A stretch of DNA of 64,000 nucleotides from an uncultured Odoribacter sp. (lineage in GTDB: Bacteria > Bacteroidota > Bacteroidia > Bacteroidales > Marinifilaceae), in the NCBI GenBank assembly GCA_944321165.1, contig CALUKE010000001.1, positions 1 through 64,000 on the forward strand, given 5' to 3'. Position numbers and translations under genes: made by a program. Under the pieces are notes generated by a model. That model saw nothing but the letters and a program-made list of their open reading frames with translations. It did not search any database and was not told the origin of the DNA. Of this stretch, positions 1-10,000 are shown one piece after another (position 1 is the first letter of the stretch; each line of letters opens with the position of its first letter).

Positions 1-1
1 T

Positions 2-532
2 ACTAGTCCACAAAACGGAGGATGGAGATTTATGTATCCAGGACAAATGCAAGGTATTTTTTACAAGACTAAAACCTTAGAGAAAAATAGGAGAATTACT
101 TCTTTGCAAGTTTACATTTCTCAAGAAGGTATTTGTTCATCTCCGATGAGTGTGAGAATCATGACTCCCGTAAAATCAAAAAATTCTCAAAATCAAGGTT
201 TAGCGACCGAACTGTTTCAAGATTTACTAACAAGCCCTATTTTATTTACACCAAAACAAAGCGGTTGGTTTGACATAGATCTCCGTTCATATAATCTTTC
301 TATGCCAGAGAATGGAATTATCTTATTATTCAGCAATATAGACGAAGGAGAGAAATATTGGTGGACAGACCAACAGGGAAAAAAATATTATGGTGCTGTC
401 ATTGCCAACAGTATATCGGATTATAGGAAATACGAATTCATTGTTCTGGAACCTCTTCGCAAGAGAATATATATTGTATCGAATCACCTGTTAAAAGATT
501 CAAAACCAATGATTTTAATCAACTTAGATTAA
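2..532 (+). CDS. Partial protein, C-terminal beta-sandwich domain
   Basis: The frame is open to the left edge of the window, so this is the C-terminal ~176 residues of a longer gene; the first ATG inside (position 32) is probably not the start. The segment is rich in alternating beta-strand pattern (VRIMTP, WFDIDLRSYNLSMPENGIIL). This resembles the C-terminal domain of Bacteroidetes surface proteins that begin with a carboxypeptidase-regulatory-like domain. That family assignment is from memory of the pattern and is tentative. The stop lies two bases before the ATG of the next gene, so it is probably the upstream member of the operon leading into the thioredoxin-like and signal peptidase genes. 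Confidence 0.5.
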   Translation, partial: TSPQNGGWRFMYPGQMQGIFYKTKTLEKNRRITSLQVYISQEGICSSPMSVRIMTPVKSKNSQNQGLATELFQDLLTSPILFTPKQSGWFDIDLRSYNLSMPENGIILLFSNIDEGEKYWWTDQQGKKYYGAVIANSISDYRKYEFIVLEPLRKRIYIVSNHLLKDSKPMILINLD

Positions 533-534
533 CC

Positions 535-792
535 ATGAAACCTCAACCAATAATCATTATTATTTTGTGTGGATTACTCATTCTCTTATTATTGAAATAT
601 CAAGAGAATCATAAAAACACTATGAAACAAATAAGTGATTTACAAATTCTATACAAAGAAAGTTTAATATCACAATACAAATCTTGGGAAATCCAGCAAG
701 ATTCGATAAATGACATTCTACTCATAAATACAAAATTCAAGAAATGCAAATTATTTGAATTATTAAATGATTACAATATCAAAAATACATAG
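535..792 (+). CDS. Membrane-anchored N-terminal half of thioredoxin-fold protein (frameshifted)
   Basis: 85 residues: an N-terminal transmembrane segment (about residues 5-20, IIIIILCGLLILLLL), then a charged coiled-coil-like stretch. The frame closes at 792 while the next frame opens at 767. Dropping one A from the run of five A at 781-785 would join both into one protein of about 221 residues reading ...LLNDYNIKIHRKDTV... before the YVDTTGCSECQ motif. I infer the two ORFs are one gene split by a homopolymer indel (mutation, phase-variable site or sequencing error). A truncated homologue on the minus strand near 21.6 kb carries helix and CxxC motif in one frame, which supports that. Confidence 0.55.
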   Translation: MKPQPIIIIILCGLLILLLLKYQENHKNTMKQISDLQILYKESLISQYKSWEIQQDSINDILLINTKFKKCKLFELLNDYNIKNT

Positions 793-1201
793 GAAAGATA
801 CAGTGTGTGCTTTATGGAATGAACACAAATATAAAATATTCCATTATGTAGACACAACAGGATGCAGTGAATGCCAGTTGAAATTTTACGAATGGGGGCT
901 ATTACAAAAACAAATAGACAGCCTGAAAGCTGATGTGTCCATCATCTTCGTGGTGTTTGCCAAGCATTATACCCCTATTGAGATAAGCCAGCGACTCAAT
1001 AAATTCGACAATCCTATCTTTTATGATGTATCCGGAGATATTGGAAAAGAGAACAATTTCTCATTCAACCCTGAATATAAAACATTCTTATTGGATTCAC
1101 TGAATCGTGTGATAGGAATAGGGAATCCGGTAACCAACAAACGGATATGGGATTTGTACAAGTCTCAAATATGCCCATCATGTCAACCAACCCATCCATA
1201 G
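767..1201 (+). CDS. Thioredoxin-fold protein with CxxC motif (C-terminal half)
   Basis: About 144 residues from the first ATG, which is probably not a true start because the natural N-terminus appears to be the preceding membrane-anchored ORF. It contains YVDTTGCSECQ, a CxxC redox-type motif directly after a beta-strand, followed by strand-helix patterns (IIFVVFAKHY, NPIFYDVSGDIG) as in TlpA/thioredoxin-like proteins. A second CxxC (CPSC) sits at the extreme C-terminus. If joined to the upstream helix, the redox domain would face the periplasm. It is followed after 6 bp by a signal peptidase I gene, and the same gene pair occurs as remnants at 21.36-21.75 kb. Substrate and partner are unknown. 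Confidence 0.6.
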   Translation: MITISKIHRKDTVCALWNEHKYKIFHYVDTTGCSECQLKFYEWGLLQKQIDSLKADVSIIFVVFAKHYTPIEISQRLNKFDNPIFYDVSGDIGKENNFSFNPEYKTFLLDSLNRVIGIGNPVTNKRIWDLYKSQICPSCQPTHP

Positions 1202-1207
1202 AATGCC

Positions 1208-2047
1208 ATGAAAAAAATGCTGAAAGACACACTGCAATTTCTGATGATGATAGTCATCTCACTTGGCGTAGCGTTGCTGCTCAGGCTGTTTGCGGTGGAT
1301 TTCTATTCTATCCCCAGCGATTCCATGTCGCCGGCTATTGAACCGGGAGATTTCATCATGGTGAACAAATTGAGCTTCGGGGCAAGGATGTACAGGAATT
1401 TCGATTTCCTGGAAAACGGTTCGGAACCGGAAACATGGCGGGTGAAAGGATTTTCCCCCATACACCACGGGGATGTAGTGGTGTTCAATTTCCCCTATGC
1501 CCGCTCATGGAACAAGATAAACATGCATCTGTCAAAATTCTATGTGAAACGATGCATCGGCATTCCGGGCGACACGTTGCGCATCCGGGAAGGATTCTAT
1601 GAGATAAACGGGAAAAGGGGATTCGGCAATCTCCGGGATCAGGAGATGATCGGCCACTTCAAGGGGACATTCCCTCCGGGCATTTTCCACACCATCCCTT
1701 TTGACTTCCGGATGGGATGGAATATCCGGAATATGGGCCCTCTCTATATCCCGCGCAAAGGAGACGTTGTCCGGCTGGATTCGGTTTCCATCAGACTGTA
1801 TCAAAAAATGATGGAATATGAAAACCGCACCAAAGGGAAGGTGCAGACTGACGGCACAAACAGCTACACTTTCCGCACCAACTGGTATTTCATGGCCGGA
1901 GACCGGATGTGGAACTCGCAGGATTCCCGCTATATCGGACTGATTCCCGAAGAATTCATCGTCGGGAAAGCTACCCGGATACTTTATTCCAAAGACCGGG
2001 AAACCGGTGAGTTTTATTGGGACAGATTTTTAAAAAGAATCAGATGA
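1208..2047 (+). CDS. lepB: Signal peptidase I (S26 family)
   Basis: This protein cleaves signal peptides at the periplasmic face of the inner membrane. It is 279 residues with one N-terminal transmembrane segment (about 8-30). The box YSIPSDSMSPAIEPGD carries the catalytic serine (Ser39). The box VKRCIGIPGD carries the general-base lysine (Lys114). A third conserved box, YFMAGDRMWNSQDSRYIG, lies near the C-terminus. The gene sits in an operon between a thioredoxin-fold gene and a transglutaminase-like lipoprotein and overlaps the latter by 4 bp (ATGA). This context suggests an accessory peptidase rather than the housekeeping copy, but that is inference. Confidence 0.93.
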   Translation: MKKMLKDTLQFLMMIVISLGVALLLRLFAVDFYSIPSDSMSPAIEPGDFIMVNKLSFGARMYRNFDFLENGSEPETWRVKGFSPIHHGDVVVFNFPYARSWNKINMHLSKFYVKRCIGIPGDTLRIREGFYEINGKRGFGNLRDQEMIGHFKGTFPPGIFHTIPFDFRMGWNIRNMGPLYIPRKGDVVRLDSVSIRLYQKMMEYENRTKGKVQTDGTNSYTFRTNWYFMAGDRMWNSQDSRYIGLIPEEFIVGKATRILYSKDRETGEFYWDRFLKRIR

Positions 2048-3900
2048 AAACAAGGACTATTACGTTTTTTATGGCCATGCTCATGTGGCTTGGCGGTTGC
2101 AATTCAGGAATGAAAAATGACAGGCTGGAAGCAGCCTTGCAACTGAGCGGTGATAACCGGCAGGAACTGGAGCGTGTGCTGGCACATTATTCCTCGACAG
2201 ATGCGGACAGTCTGAAACTGAAGGCTGCCATATTTCTGATAGAGAACATGCCGGGGCATTGGGGACCGGACAGTAGCAGTATTGCGGATTACATACAAGA
2301 AATCGACAGTCTGAAGACTCTGTCGTTTGAAAAAAGAAGAATGGTATTGAATGTGCCGGCACAACATCCGGAATTATTTCCCGAAATGAAGAGAACAGAG
2401 GATGTCCGCCATATCCGGGCCAATGACTTGATCCTGCATATAGAACAGTGCTTCAAACTGAAAGACTCATGTCCATGGCTGACAAATATAGATTTCGACC
2501 TGTTTTGCGAATATCTTCTTCCTTACAGAATTGAAAATGAAGTATTGGAATTCCGACAGGAGAATCAGTCGGTTTCCTCTGTATCCTATCTGCAATTTGC
2601 TGCAGAGAATTATGATAATTGTCAAAACTCGGTATATGCTATTTTCAAATACATGAAAATGAGAAATGCCTTTCCGGCAAAGGCACATTTGAAAAATAAG
2701 GCAGTTGAAGAACTGGCCTTCCATGCTATGAATGCTTCCAAAATGGAAGTGTTCCGTTTTCGAGAAATGGGGATCCCTTGCAGGCGGGATTATGATCCTA
2801 TTGTCCGACCGGGATCCATCGGGAAAGCCTGGAGCATTCCGGTAGATCCAAGGATGACGGATGTTGCCGGGTATAAAATAGATGGAGAAGGAATCGGTAA
2901 AATCTATAGTGATACGTATTCTCACAATCCTTTCCCTGTTGCCGTGGGAGATGAATATGTTCCTCCTTTTTTCCGGAGTCCTTTTAGGATGGATGTGACC
3001 GACCGTTATTTGTACACTACCGATGTCGCTTTGAAACTGGATTTGCCGGATGATGTCCGCCACGTTTACCTGGCCATGTTTGACGGAAGGGAATGGCAGC
3101 CTGTAGCCTGGTGTCGTCCGGAGAAAACAGGCATTTGCCGTTTCAAAAAGATGGGGAAAGATTGTATTTATTTGCCTGTATATTACCCTCAAGGGAAGAT
3201 AAAATCCTTATCGTCGCCTTTTGAATTGGATATTACCGGAAAGGTCGGATACTTAGATGGTGGATTTAATACGGTTGATGTTCAGATAGAAAGAATGTTT
3301 CCTTATGAAAGTTTAAACCGGTATTATAATGAAAACATGATAGGCTCTTTCTTTTTGTGCGATAATGATCCGGCTTTTATAAATCCCGATACAGTCTTTA
3401 TGGTTGAAAATAATCCGCATTTCAGGATGCAGGAGATAAAGGTGGCATTGTCTACCCCTAAGAGATATTGGCGTTTGCATTTACCAAACAAGTACAATCT
3501 TTTTTCAGAATTACAATTTTGCGGGCAGGATGGAAGAATTCTGAATGGTACATTTATAAATAAGGATATGAGGAATATAACGAATCTGACAGACAATGAT
3601 CCGGAAACGATCAAATCGGTGTTTGAAAAAATAACAATGGATTTAGGAACTCCCACAACAGTATGCAGCATACGTTATATGCACTCGTCAGGTCAAGGAA
3701 ACTTAAAGGAAGGAAATAACTATCAGGTGGAATATTATGATGGTCAGGAGTGGAAATCATGTGGAAGGATGCTCGCTGGGACAGATGGGATATATCTCAA
3801 GGCGATACCTGCGAAAAGATTCTATCGGATATGGGATTGTACTACCAACCAATGTGGATGGCCGTTTACAATAGAACAGGGAAAAATCAGATACAGATGA
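2044..3900 (+). CDS. Transglutaminase-like lipoprotein, catalytic residues lost
   Basis: I place the start at 2044, overlapping the lepB stop (ATGA). This gives the lipoprotein signal MKTRTITFFMAMLMWLGGC with the lipobox cysteine at residue 19; an in-frame ATG at 2017 would hide it. The protein is 618 residues and co-linear with the gene at 4015: an N-terminal helical region (ERVLAHYS...ENMPGH), a transglutaminase-like core, a beta domain after YVPPFF, and a C-terminal discoidin-like sandwich (KRYWRLHLP ... IRYMHSSG). At the position where the neighbour has DCIPTS this copy has HAMNAS, and where the neighbour has GRHYW it has IGKAW. Both the Cys and His expected in the core are missing, so it is probably non-catalytic. 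Cysteine/histidine roles are known for the family; substrate is unknown. Confidence 0.65.
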   Translation: MKTRTITFFMAMLMWLGGCNSGMKNDRLEAALQLSGDNRQELERVLAHYSSTDADSLKLKAAIFLIENMPGHWGPDSSSIADYIQEIDSLKTLSFEKRRMVLNVPAQHPELFPEMKRTEDVRHIRANDLILHIEQCFKLKDSCPWLTNIDFDLFCEYLLPYRIENEVLEFRQENQSVSSVSYLQFAAENYDNCQNSVYAIFKYMKMRNAFPAKAHLKNKAVEELAFHAMNASKMEVFRFREMGIPCRRDYDPIVRPGSIGKAWSIPVDPRMTDVAGYKIDGEGIGKIYSDTYSHNPFPVAVGDEYVPPFFRSPFRMDVTDRYLYTTDVALKLDLPDDVRHVYLAMFDGREWQPVAWCRPEKTGICRFKKMGKDCIYLPVYYPQGKIKSLSSPFELDITGKVGYLDGGFNTVDVQIERMFPYESLNRYYNENMIGSFFLCDNDPAFINPDTVFMVENNPHFRMQEIKVALSTPKRYWRLHLPNKYNLFSELQFCGQDGRILNGTFINKDMRNITNLTDNDPETIKSVFEKITMDLGTPTTVCSIRYMHSSGQGNLKEGNNYQVEYYDGQEWKSCGRMLAGTDGIYLKAIPAKRFYRIWDCTTNQCGWPFTIEQGKIRYR

Positions 3901-3932
3901 TTGGACGGTGGTATAAAATGGTATATTTTTTC

Positions 3933-3964
3933 TTGTATTCCTCTGGAAAAATAGTATATTTTTG
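3933..3964 (+). promoter_or_regulatory. Bacteroidetes-type promoter
   Basis: TTG at 3933-3935, a 21-bp spacer, then TATTTTTG at 3957-3964 match the TTG-N(17-23)-TAnnTTTG pattern of the primary Bacteroidetes sigma factor. The site lies in the 114-bp gap before the lipoprotein gene at 4015, leaving a leader of about 45 nt. It would allow the second lipoprotein and the efflux genes to be transcribed separately from the lepB cluster. Confidence 0.55.
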
Positions 3965-4014
3965 TAACAGCACGGAAAGTTGTATTCGACGTATGTATTA
4001 AATCTTTTGAGTGA

Positions 4015-5865
4015 ATGAAATATACAATTTTAGTCATATTGTGTGCGCTATTCTTTACTGCTTGTCGGGATCATGTCCGTAAACGCTTGTATGTGAGTTT
4101 GCAATATAGCGGAGAAAATCGGATGGAGCTGGAAAAAGTGTTGGCTCATTATTCCGTATTGCCCGGAGATAGTCTGAAGTTGGAGGCTGCCAAATTTTTG
4201 ATAGAAAATATGCCGGGACATTACACATATAGCAGTGACTTCCTGGATGAATATTATGAAAAATTAGATAGTGCCACTAATCTGTATGAATACGAAAGGA
4301 AATTATTTCAGACAATACCATTTAATCGACCGGAATACAGAAAGGACTTTCAGGTGAAAGAGGATATCAAACAGATTCGTGCAGAGTTTCTGATTCATCA
4401 GATAGAACTGGCGTTCTGGCAATGGGAATCAATTCCTTGGGCGCAAGGATTGAATTTTGAAGAGTTCAAAGAATATCTGTTGCCATATCGGGTGGCAAAT
4501 GAACCTTTAGATTATTGGAGAGATTCTTCTAATTCTTTTCCGGTAAAGGTAAATGATTATATTGAATTATATGACGATTGCCGTTACCGTACAAGTCAAT
4601 TGGGAACTTTGTATTTTGGTTATATTGCCAATCATCAGGAGAAAATTCCATTGAAAGTATTGCAGGATTTTGAAATGGACTGTATTCCTACCAGTCTTGC
4701 GCAACTGATCGCATTTCGTATGATCGGGATTCCTGGAGCCATAGACTTTGTTCCACATTATGGGAATCGAAATGGCCGGCACTATTGGACAACGGTGATC
4801 GATCCCAAAGTCAAAACTCAGCAGATTTTTCACGGGGAGAGTTACAGAATGCCCAAAGTGTATAGACGTACCTATTCGCACAATCCTGTCGTAATTCCAG
4901 AAAAAGACGAATATGTGCCACCTTTTTTCATGGATCCGTTTAATAGGGACGTCAGTGCGTTGTATTTTCCGGCACAGGAATTGAAAATAGAGATTCCACA
5001 GGAAATAAAGGCCCGATATGTTTATCTGACGGTTTTTAATGAACAGGCGTGGCAACCTGTTACTTGGGCAAGAATATCTAGAAATAAGGCCTGTTTTAAA
5101 AATATAGGACGAGGACTTATTTATCTTCCGGTCTATTATGACAAAGAAGGAGTTATGCATCCGGTAAGTGCTCCTGTGGCGGTTTTGGAAAACGGTAAAA
5201 TGAAGTATCTGCAACCCGGAGAAGGTGAAGTGCCAATGAGACTTGCTCGGAAATATCCTAATAACAGTGATCATGATTATTGGTATGATTCATTTGTGGG
5301 GGCCTGTTTTGAAGCTGCTGATGACTGTCAATTTGAAAAAGCGAAGATTGTATATAGAATAGAGACTCTTGTAAAGCCTCAATATTTATATGTCTACCCG
5401 GATACAAATCTGCATAAAAGATATTGGCGTTTCAGACTTAAGGAAGATGTTCGAGGGGCCGATATGGCAGACTTGCGCTTTTATGATTGTTCGGGTAATG
5501 AACTGAAAGGAGTTGCTATGAATATTAAGCATACTGAGTATGAAAAAATTACAGATGACTCTCCTCTGACATATGGATTTGTAAACAAATGGGTAGGGGT
5601 AGACTTTGGAGAATCTGTAAAGGTCTCTAAAATTCGGTATATGTGCCGAAATGATGCGAATGGCATTTGTCCCGGTCATGAATATGAACTGCTGTACTAC
5701 CAATATCCGGAGGGATGGATTTCGGCTGGCATTAAACATCCCGAGGAGAATGAGTTGACCTATGATCATGTCCCGACAGGAGCTGTTTACTGGCTGAGAA
5801 ATTTGACGGAAGGGAAGGAGGAAAGAATTTTTACATATGAAAACAATAAAGTTGTATTTTGGTGA
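4015..5865 (+). CDS. Transglutaminase-like lipoprotein
   Basis: 616 residues with a lipoprotein signal MKYTILVILCALFFTAC (Cys17). It is a full-length paralogue of the preceding gene and shares the ERVLAHYS/EKVLAHYS, ENMPGH, YSHNP and DEYVPPFF blocks. The core keeps a plausible transglutaminase-like catalytic set: Cys in FEMDCIPTSLAQ, His in NGRHYWTTVIDP, and a downstream Asp in DP. A discoidin-like beta-sandwich (YWRFRLKED ... IRYMCRNDA) occupies the C-terminus. It likely acts on, or binds, protein or peptide at the cell surface or in the periplasm; substrate unknown. It has its own promoter-like sequence upstream, and the efflux adaptor gene follows closely. Confidence 0.7.
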   Translation: MKYTILVILCALFFTACRDHVRKRLYVSLQYSGENRMELEKVLAHYSVLPGDSLKLEAAKFLIENMPGHYTYSSDFLDEYYEKLDSATNLYEYERKLFQTIPFNRPEYRKDFQVKEDIKQIRAEFLIHQIELAFWQWESIPWAQGLNFEEFKEYLLPYRVANEPLDYWRDSSNSFPVKVNDYIELYDDCRYRTSQLGTLYFGYIANHQEKIPLKVLQDFEMDCIPTSLAQLIAFRMIGIPGAIDFVPHYGNRNGRHYWTTVIDPKVKTQQIFHGESYRMPKVYRRTYSHNPVVIPEKDEYVPPFFMDPFNRDVSALYFPAQELKIEIPQEIKARYVYLTVFNEQAWQPVTWARISRNKACFKNIGRGLIYLPVYYDKEGVMHPVSAPVAVLENGKMKYLQPGEGEVPMRLARKYPNNSDHDYWYDSFVGACFEAADDCQFEKAKIVYRIETLVKPQYLYVYPDTNLHKRYWRFRLKEDVRGADMADLRFYDCSGNELKGVAMNIKHTEYEKITDDSPLTYGFVNKWVGVDFGESVKVSKIRYMCRNDANGICPGHEYELLYYQYPEGWISAGIKHPEENELTYDHVPTGAVYWLRNLTEGKEERIFTYENNKVVFW

Positions 5866-5905
5866 TAATTATTATACTTTTGGAATGCATGCAATCCATT
5901 TGAAT

Positions 5906-6994
5906 ATGAGAATAAAGACTGGCGATTATCTGACTGTGTTCTTGCTGGCGGCAGTCGTTTTGACCGGCTGTAAAGAAAAGCAGGATTCGGCCGATGAAAC
6001 CTCCGTAGAGCAGGTTCGTATTGAACAAAGCAATGAGAAAACAGAAGTGAAGGTCCAAAAGGCTCGGTATGACCGCTTCAATGTGGAACTGGTGAGTAAC
6101 GGAAAGGTGGAGGCGAAGGAAAAGGCTGTGTTGAATTTTCTATTGGCGGATATCGTCGATTCTGTGTATGTAAGCAACGGTTCGCGGGTGAAGAAAGGGG
6201 CACCCATTGTGAAAGTGGATGCCTATCAGGCGACAGAGCAGTTGAATGAAGCCCGGCTGGCCTTGGAAAAGATGAAGCTGGAATTGCGCAGTCGGCTGAT
6301 GAGTGAAGGGATCAATGATTTGAAGGATACGGCTCAAATTCCAAAACAACGTCTTTCTACGATTATGCTGCAAAGCGGATACAGTTCTGCCCTGCAGGCC
6401 TATCGCAAGGCAGAAAGAGAGTACCAGCATATTTATACCCGTGCTCCTTTTAGTGGCGTGATCGCAGATCTGGAGGCCAAACCCCACAATCCTTCTTCGG
6501 CTTATAAATCTCTTTGTACACTGATCGATGATTCGCAAATGGAAGTTGTCTTTAACGTATTGGAAACTGAGGTCGGTTATCTGGTTCCCGGTATGGAGGT
6601 GGAACTGACTCCCTATGCCAATAATAGCGTCACTCTGACTGGGAAAGTAACTGAAGTAAATCCCAAAATAGATGAAAACGGAATGGTGAAAATCAAGGCG
6701 GTGACTGAGAATACCGACAGAATATTGGTGGATGGCATGAATGTGCACATTGTGCTGAAACGACAGATCGATCATAAGTTGATTGTTCCCAAAATGGCCG
6801 TATTGCCCAGACAGGGGAAAAAGGTGGTGTTTGTGCATGAAAATGGGAAGGCTATTTGGAAATATGTGACGACTGGTGTGGAGAATAGCGAGGAAATCAG
6901 TATCGAGTCGGGTCTGAATGAGGGCGAAGAGGTGATCTACGACAATAATCTGGGGTTGTCGCACGAGAGCGAAGTGATGGTCATCAACCGCTGA
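5906..6994 (+). CDS. RND efflux periplasmic adaptor (HlyD/MFP family) lipoprotein
   Basis: This is the membrane fusion protein that links an inner-membrane RND pump to an outer-membrane channel. The start at 5906 is chosen because it gives the signal MRIKTGDYLTVFLLAAVVLTGC with a lipobox; the longer in-frame start at 5837 would bury the signal and overlap the previous gene by 29 bp. The sequence shows the usual order: a lipoyl-like half (VDSVYVSNGSRVKKGAPI), a helical hairpin, the second lipoyl half (YTRAPFSGVIADLEAKPHNP), a beta-barrel domain and a membrane-proximal domain. It lies 11 bp upstream of the first permease, so one operon is very likely. Substrate cannot be told from sequence. Confidence 0.88.
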   Translation: MRIKTGDYLTVFLLAAVVLTGCKEKQDSADETSVEQVRIEQSNEKTEVKVQKARYDRFNVELVSNGKVEAKEKAVLNFLLADIVDSVYVSNGSRVKKGAPIVKVDAYQATEQLNEARLALEKMKLELRSRLMSEGINDLKDTAQIPKQRLSTIMLQSGYSSALQAYRKAEREYQHIYTRAPFSGVIADLEAKPHNPSSAYKSLCTLIDDSQMEVVFNVLETEVGYLVPGMEVELTPYANNSVTLTGKVTEVNPKIDENGMVKIKAVTENTDRILVDGMNVHIVLKRQIDHKLIVPKMAVLPRQGKKVVFVHENGKAIWKYVTTGVENSEEISIESGLNEGEEVIYDNNLGLSHESEVMVINR

Positions 6995-7005
6995 ATCCGC
7001 TTGCC

Positions 7006-10000
7006 ATGAAAGTATCGGCATTTTCCATCAATATGGTCTTTATCGTCCTGATGCTGGCGGGGATTGTTCTGCTGCCCAAAATACCGCTGCAGTTGATGCC
7101 CTCGTCCCGCTCGAATGAGCTGAGTGTGTCGTTTTCATGGCCTCATGCCAATCCGGAGATGCTGGAAATGGAAGTTACTTCCAAGTTGGAGGGAGCCTTT
7201 GCCCGCACCAAAGGACTGAATGATATCCGTTCATACACCAGCCAGGGAAGTGGAAGCATTGTGTTGTCGATCGACAAGAATGAGAACATCGATGCCGTTA
7301 AACTTTACCTGTCTTCGCTGTTGCGTTCGTTGGCCAAGGAATTCCCGGAAGGTGTCCGGATCGGAACCCTGCAGGGAGGCGAAAGCCGGCAGACTAAACC
7401 GGAGGACGAAAACGAGGAACGCTTGCTGATGAGCTATACCATTACCGGACCAGGGACCAGTCTGGATGTCGCAACTTATGCCGAAGATCAGATTGTTCCT
7501 CTGATTAGCGGGATTGAAGGCATTGAACGGGTCAGCGTAACAGGGGCTGTCCCTTTTGAAGAGGTGCTTCTCTATGATGAACAGGCTTTGAAAGACATGC
7601 AGGTGTCCCCTTACGAAATATCTGCTGCTATTGGGAAATATTACTCCAGGCGGGAAGGGGGAAAGGTGTTGCTGGAAAAGGAACCGACCGCGCAATATGC
7701 TTATTGCCTGTTTATGGGGCATCCCGGCACTCTGCAGGATGATTTTCTGGATATCCCCATCAAATCCATCGGGAATCGGATTATTCACCTGCGTGATCTG
7801 GTGAAACGGGATTATTGCGAAGCCCGTCCGGCATCCTATTTCCGGATCAATGGTCTGAACCGTATCAATATCAATGTATTCTGTCTGCAAAAATCCAATA
7901 TGGTGGATCTTGCCAACAAGGTGCGGGCAAAGCTGGATCAGGCGGAGAAAAGTCTGGCTTCGGAATATTCCCTGACTTTGTTGCAGGACAACAGTAAGGA
8001 ATTGAAAAATGAACTGCGGGATAACTTGTTCCGTACGCTACTGACGGTGGTTATCCTGCTTGTCTTTGTATGGATTACCAGCAGAAGTCTCCGTTACCTG
8101 GCCATTATTACGATTTGTCTGGCTGCCAATATTTTGATAGCCATGGTGTTTTACTATCTGTTCGGTATTGAAATCCATTTGTATGCTCTGGCCGGCATTA
8201 CCGTATCGTTCGGTATAATCATAGATAATGTCATTGTCATGACGGACCACTACCGTTATCATCACGACCGGAAAGTATTTATGGCTATTCTGGCAGCAAC
8301 GCTTACAACCATGGGGGCTCTGATCGTTATTTTCAATATGGATAATGAGATTATGCGCAACATGTGGGGGTTTTCGGCTGTGATCATTATCAATCTGATG
8401 CTTTCAGTCGTCATTGCCCTGCTGTTTGTGCCGGCACTGATGGAAAAATTGCCCCTGCCGGTCGTTGACCGCCGGCAGCGTTACAGACAATTGCGGAGAA
8501 GTGTGAAGATAACAGCCGGATATAAACGGGTCTTGCTGTTTCTGCAACGCCATCGGAAGCTGTTGGTAACGGTCATTGTTCTGGGGTTTGGAATTCCTGT
8601 ATTTTTGATTCCGACGAGCATAGAGCGGGATCGGAAACTGTCTACCCTTTATAACCGTATTTTCGGGAGTGAGTTTTTTCTGACTGTCAAACCTTGGTTG
8701 GACAAGGGATTGGGGGGAAGTCTCCGCTTGTTTATAGAGGGCGGTGGCGGCGAATGGAGACAGAATGATCCAGAGACCAAAGCCCGGACTACTTTGAATC
8801 TGACAATGACGATGCCGCACGGGGCCACCTTGGAGCAGATGAACGAGGCGTTTGTCAAGGTAGAAGGATTCCTGGCCGGATTCGAGGAAATCGAGACTTT
8901 TACCACGGATGTCACGTCGGCCAATGTGGGAAGGATGAGAATTGTGTTTAAGAAAGAGGAGGAGATGGGGGGAGCCTCGGAACGGATAAAAAATGAATTG
9001 ATTCGTTTTGCCAATACCATTGGAAATGCCGATTCGGACATCTCGGGTGTCGGGAGGGGATTTTCCAATCGGACCAGCAGTGACTACAGAAGCGAGAGCT
9101 TGAAAGTGGTGGGGTATAATTACCGGCAGGTGATGATGTACGCCGAACAGTTGAAGGAGAAACTGTCCGAGCAGAAAAGGGTGAAGAAGCTGTATATCGG
9201 TAGCGACAAGAATCCTGTCAAGAACAAGGAATTTACCATCGAGGCCAGCAAGGAAAAACTGGCCCACAACAATACCAATATTTACAATATGTTGTCCAAC
9301 CTGAATCGGCTTTCCGGAGAGGAAGACGTGCGGCTCGACATCTATGCCCACGGAGAGGCCATCCCGGTAGTGATCCGTCCGCAGAAGGTGCAAAAAGCCA
9401 GTTTGTGGGAAGTGCAGCAGACCCCTCTGCAGGGCCAGCACTCGGTCTACCGGCTGAAAGATGTGGGAGCGATAACGGAAGAACAGGCTTTTGAGACGAT
9501 TACCAAGACCAACCAGGAATATGAGGTGACTGTGCAATACGACTTTATCGGCGACTACATGTTGTCCAACAAAGTCAAGGAGCGGGTTAGCCAGGAAATG
9601 AACCGGGAGATGCCCATCGGTTTCCGTGTCAAGGAAGGACGGGACTGGGGACGCTTTTTCTGGGAAGGGGCAGGGGGAATCGATATGCGCATCTGGTATA
9701 TTTTGCTGGTGATAGGCATTATCTATTTTATCTGTGCGATTTTGCTGGAATCTCTGCGTCAGGCGCTGGTGGTCATCCTGATCGCTCCGATATCGTTTAT
9801 CGGATGTTTTCTGGGATTCTATTTCTTCGGATTTCAATTTAACGAAGGGGGACTGGCAGCCTTTATCATGATGTGCGGTTTGTCGGTCAATGCGATCCTG
9901 TACATCATCAACGATTACAACAACCGGGTGAAAGCAGGAAAACCGCGGGGACTGGATACGTATTTGAAAGCCTGGAATGCCAAGATTATTCCCATATTGC

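Noticed and set aside
3750..4001. 83-residue plus-strand open frame at the end of the first lipoprotein gene
   Set aside because: Out-of-frame shadow that covers the promoter of the next gene.
8404..9837. 477-residue minus-strand open frame over the first RND permease
   Set aside because: Antisense shadow of a well-conserved permease; rich in His/Gln as expected for such shadows, with no domain pattern.
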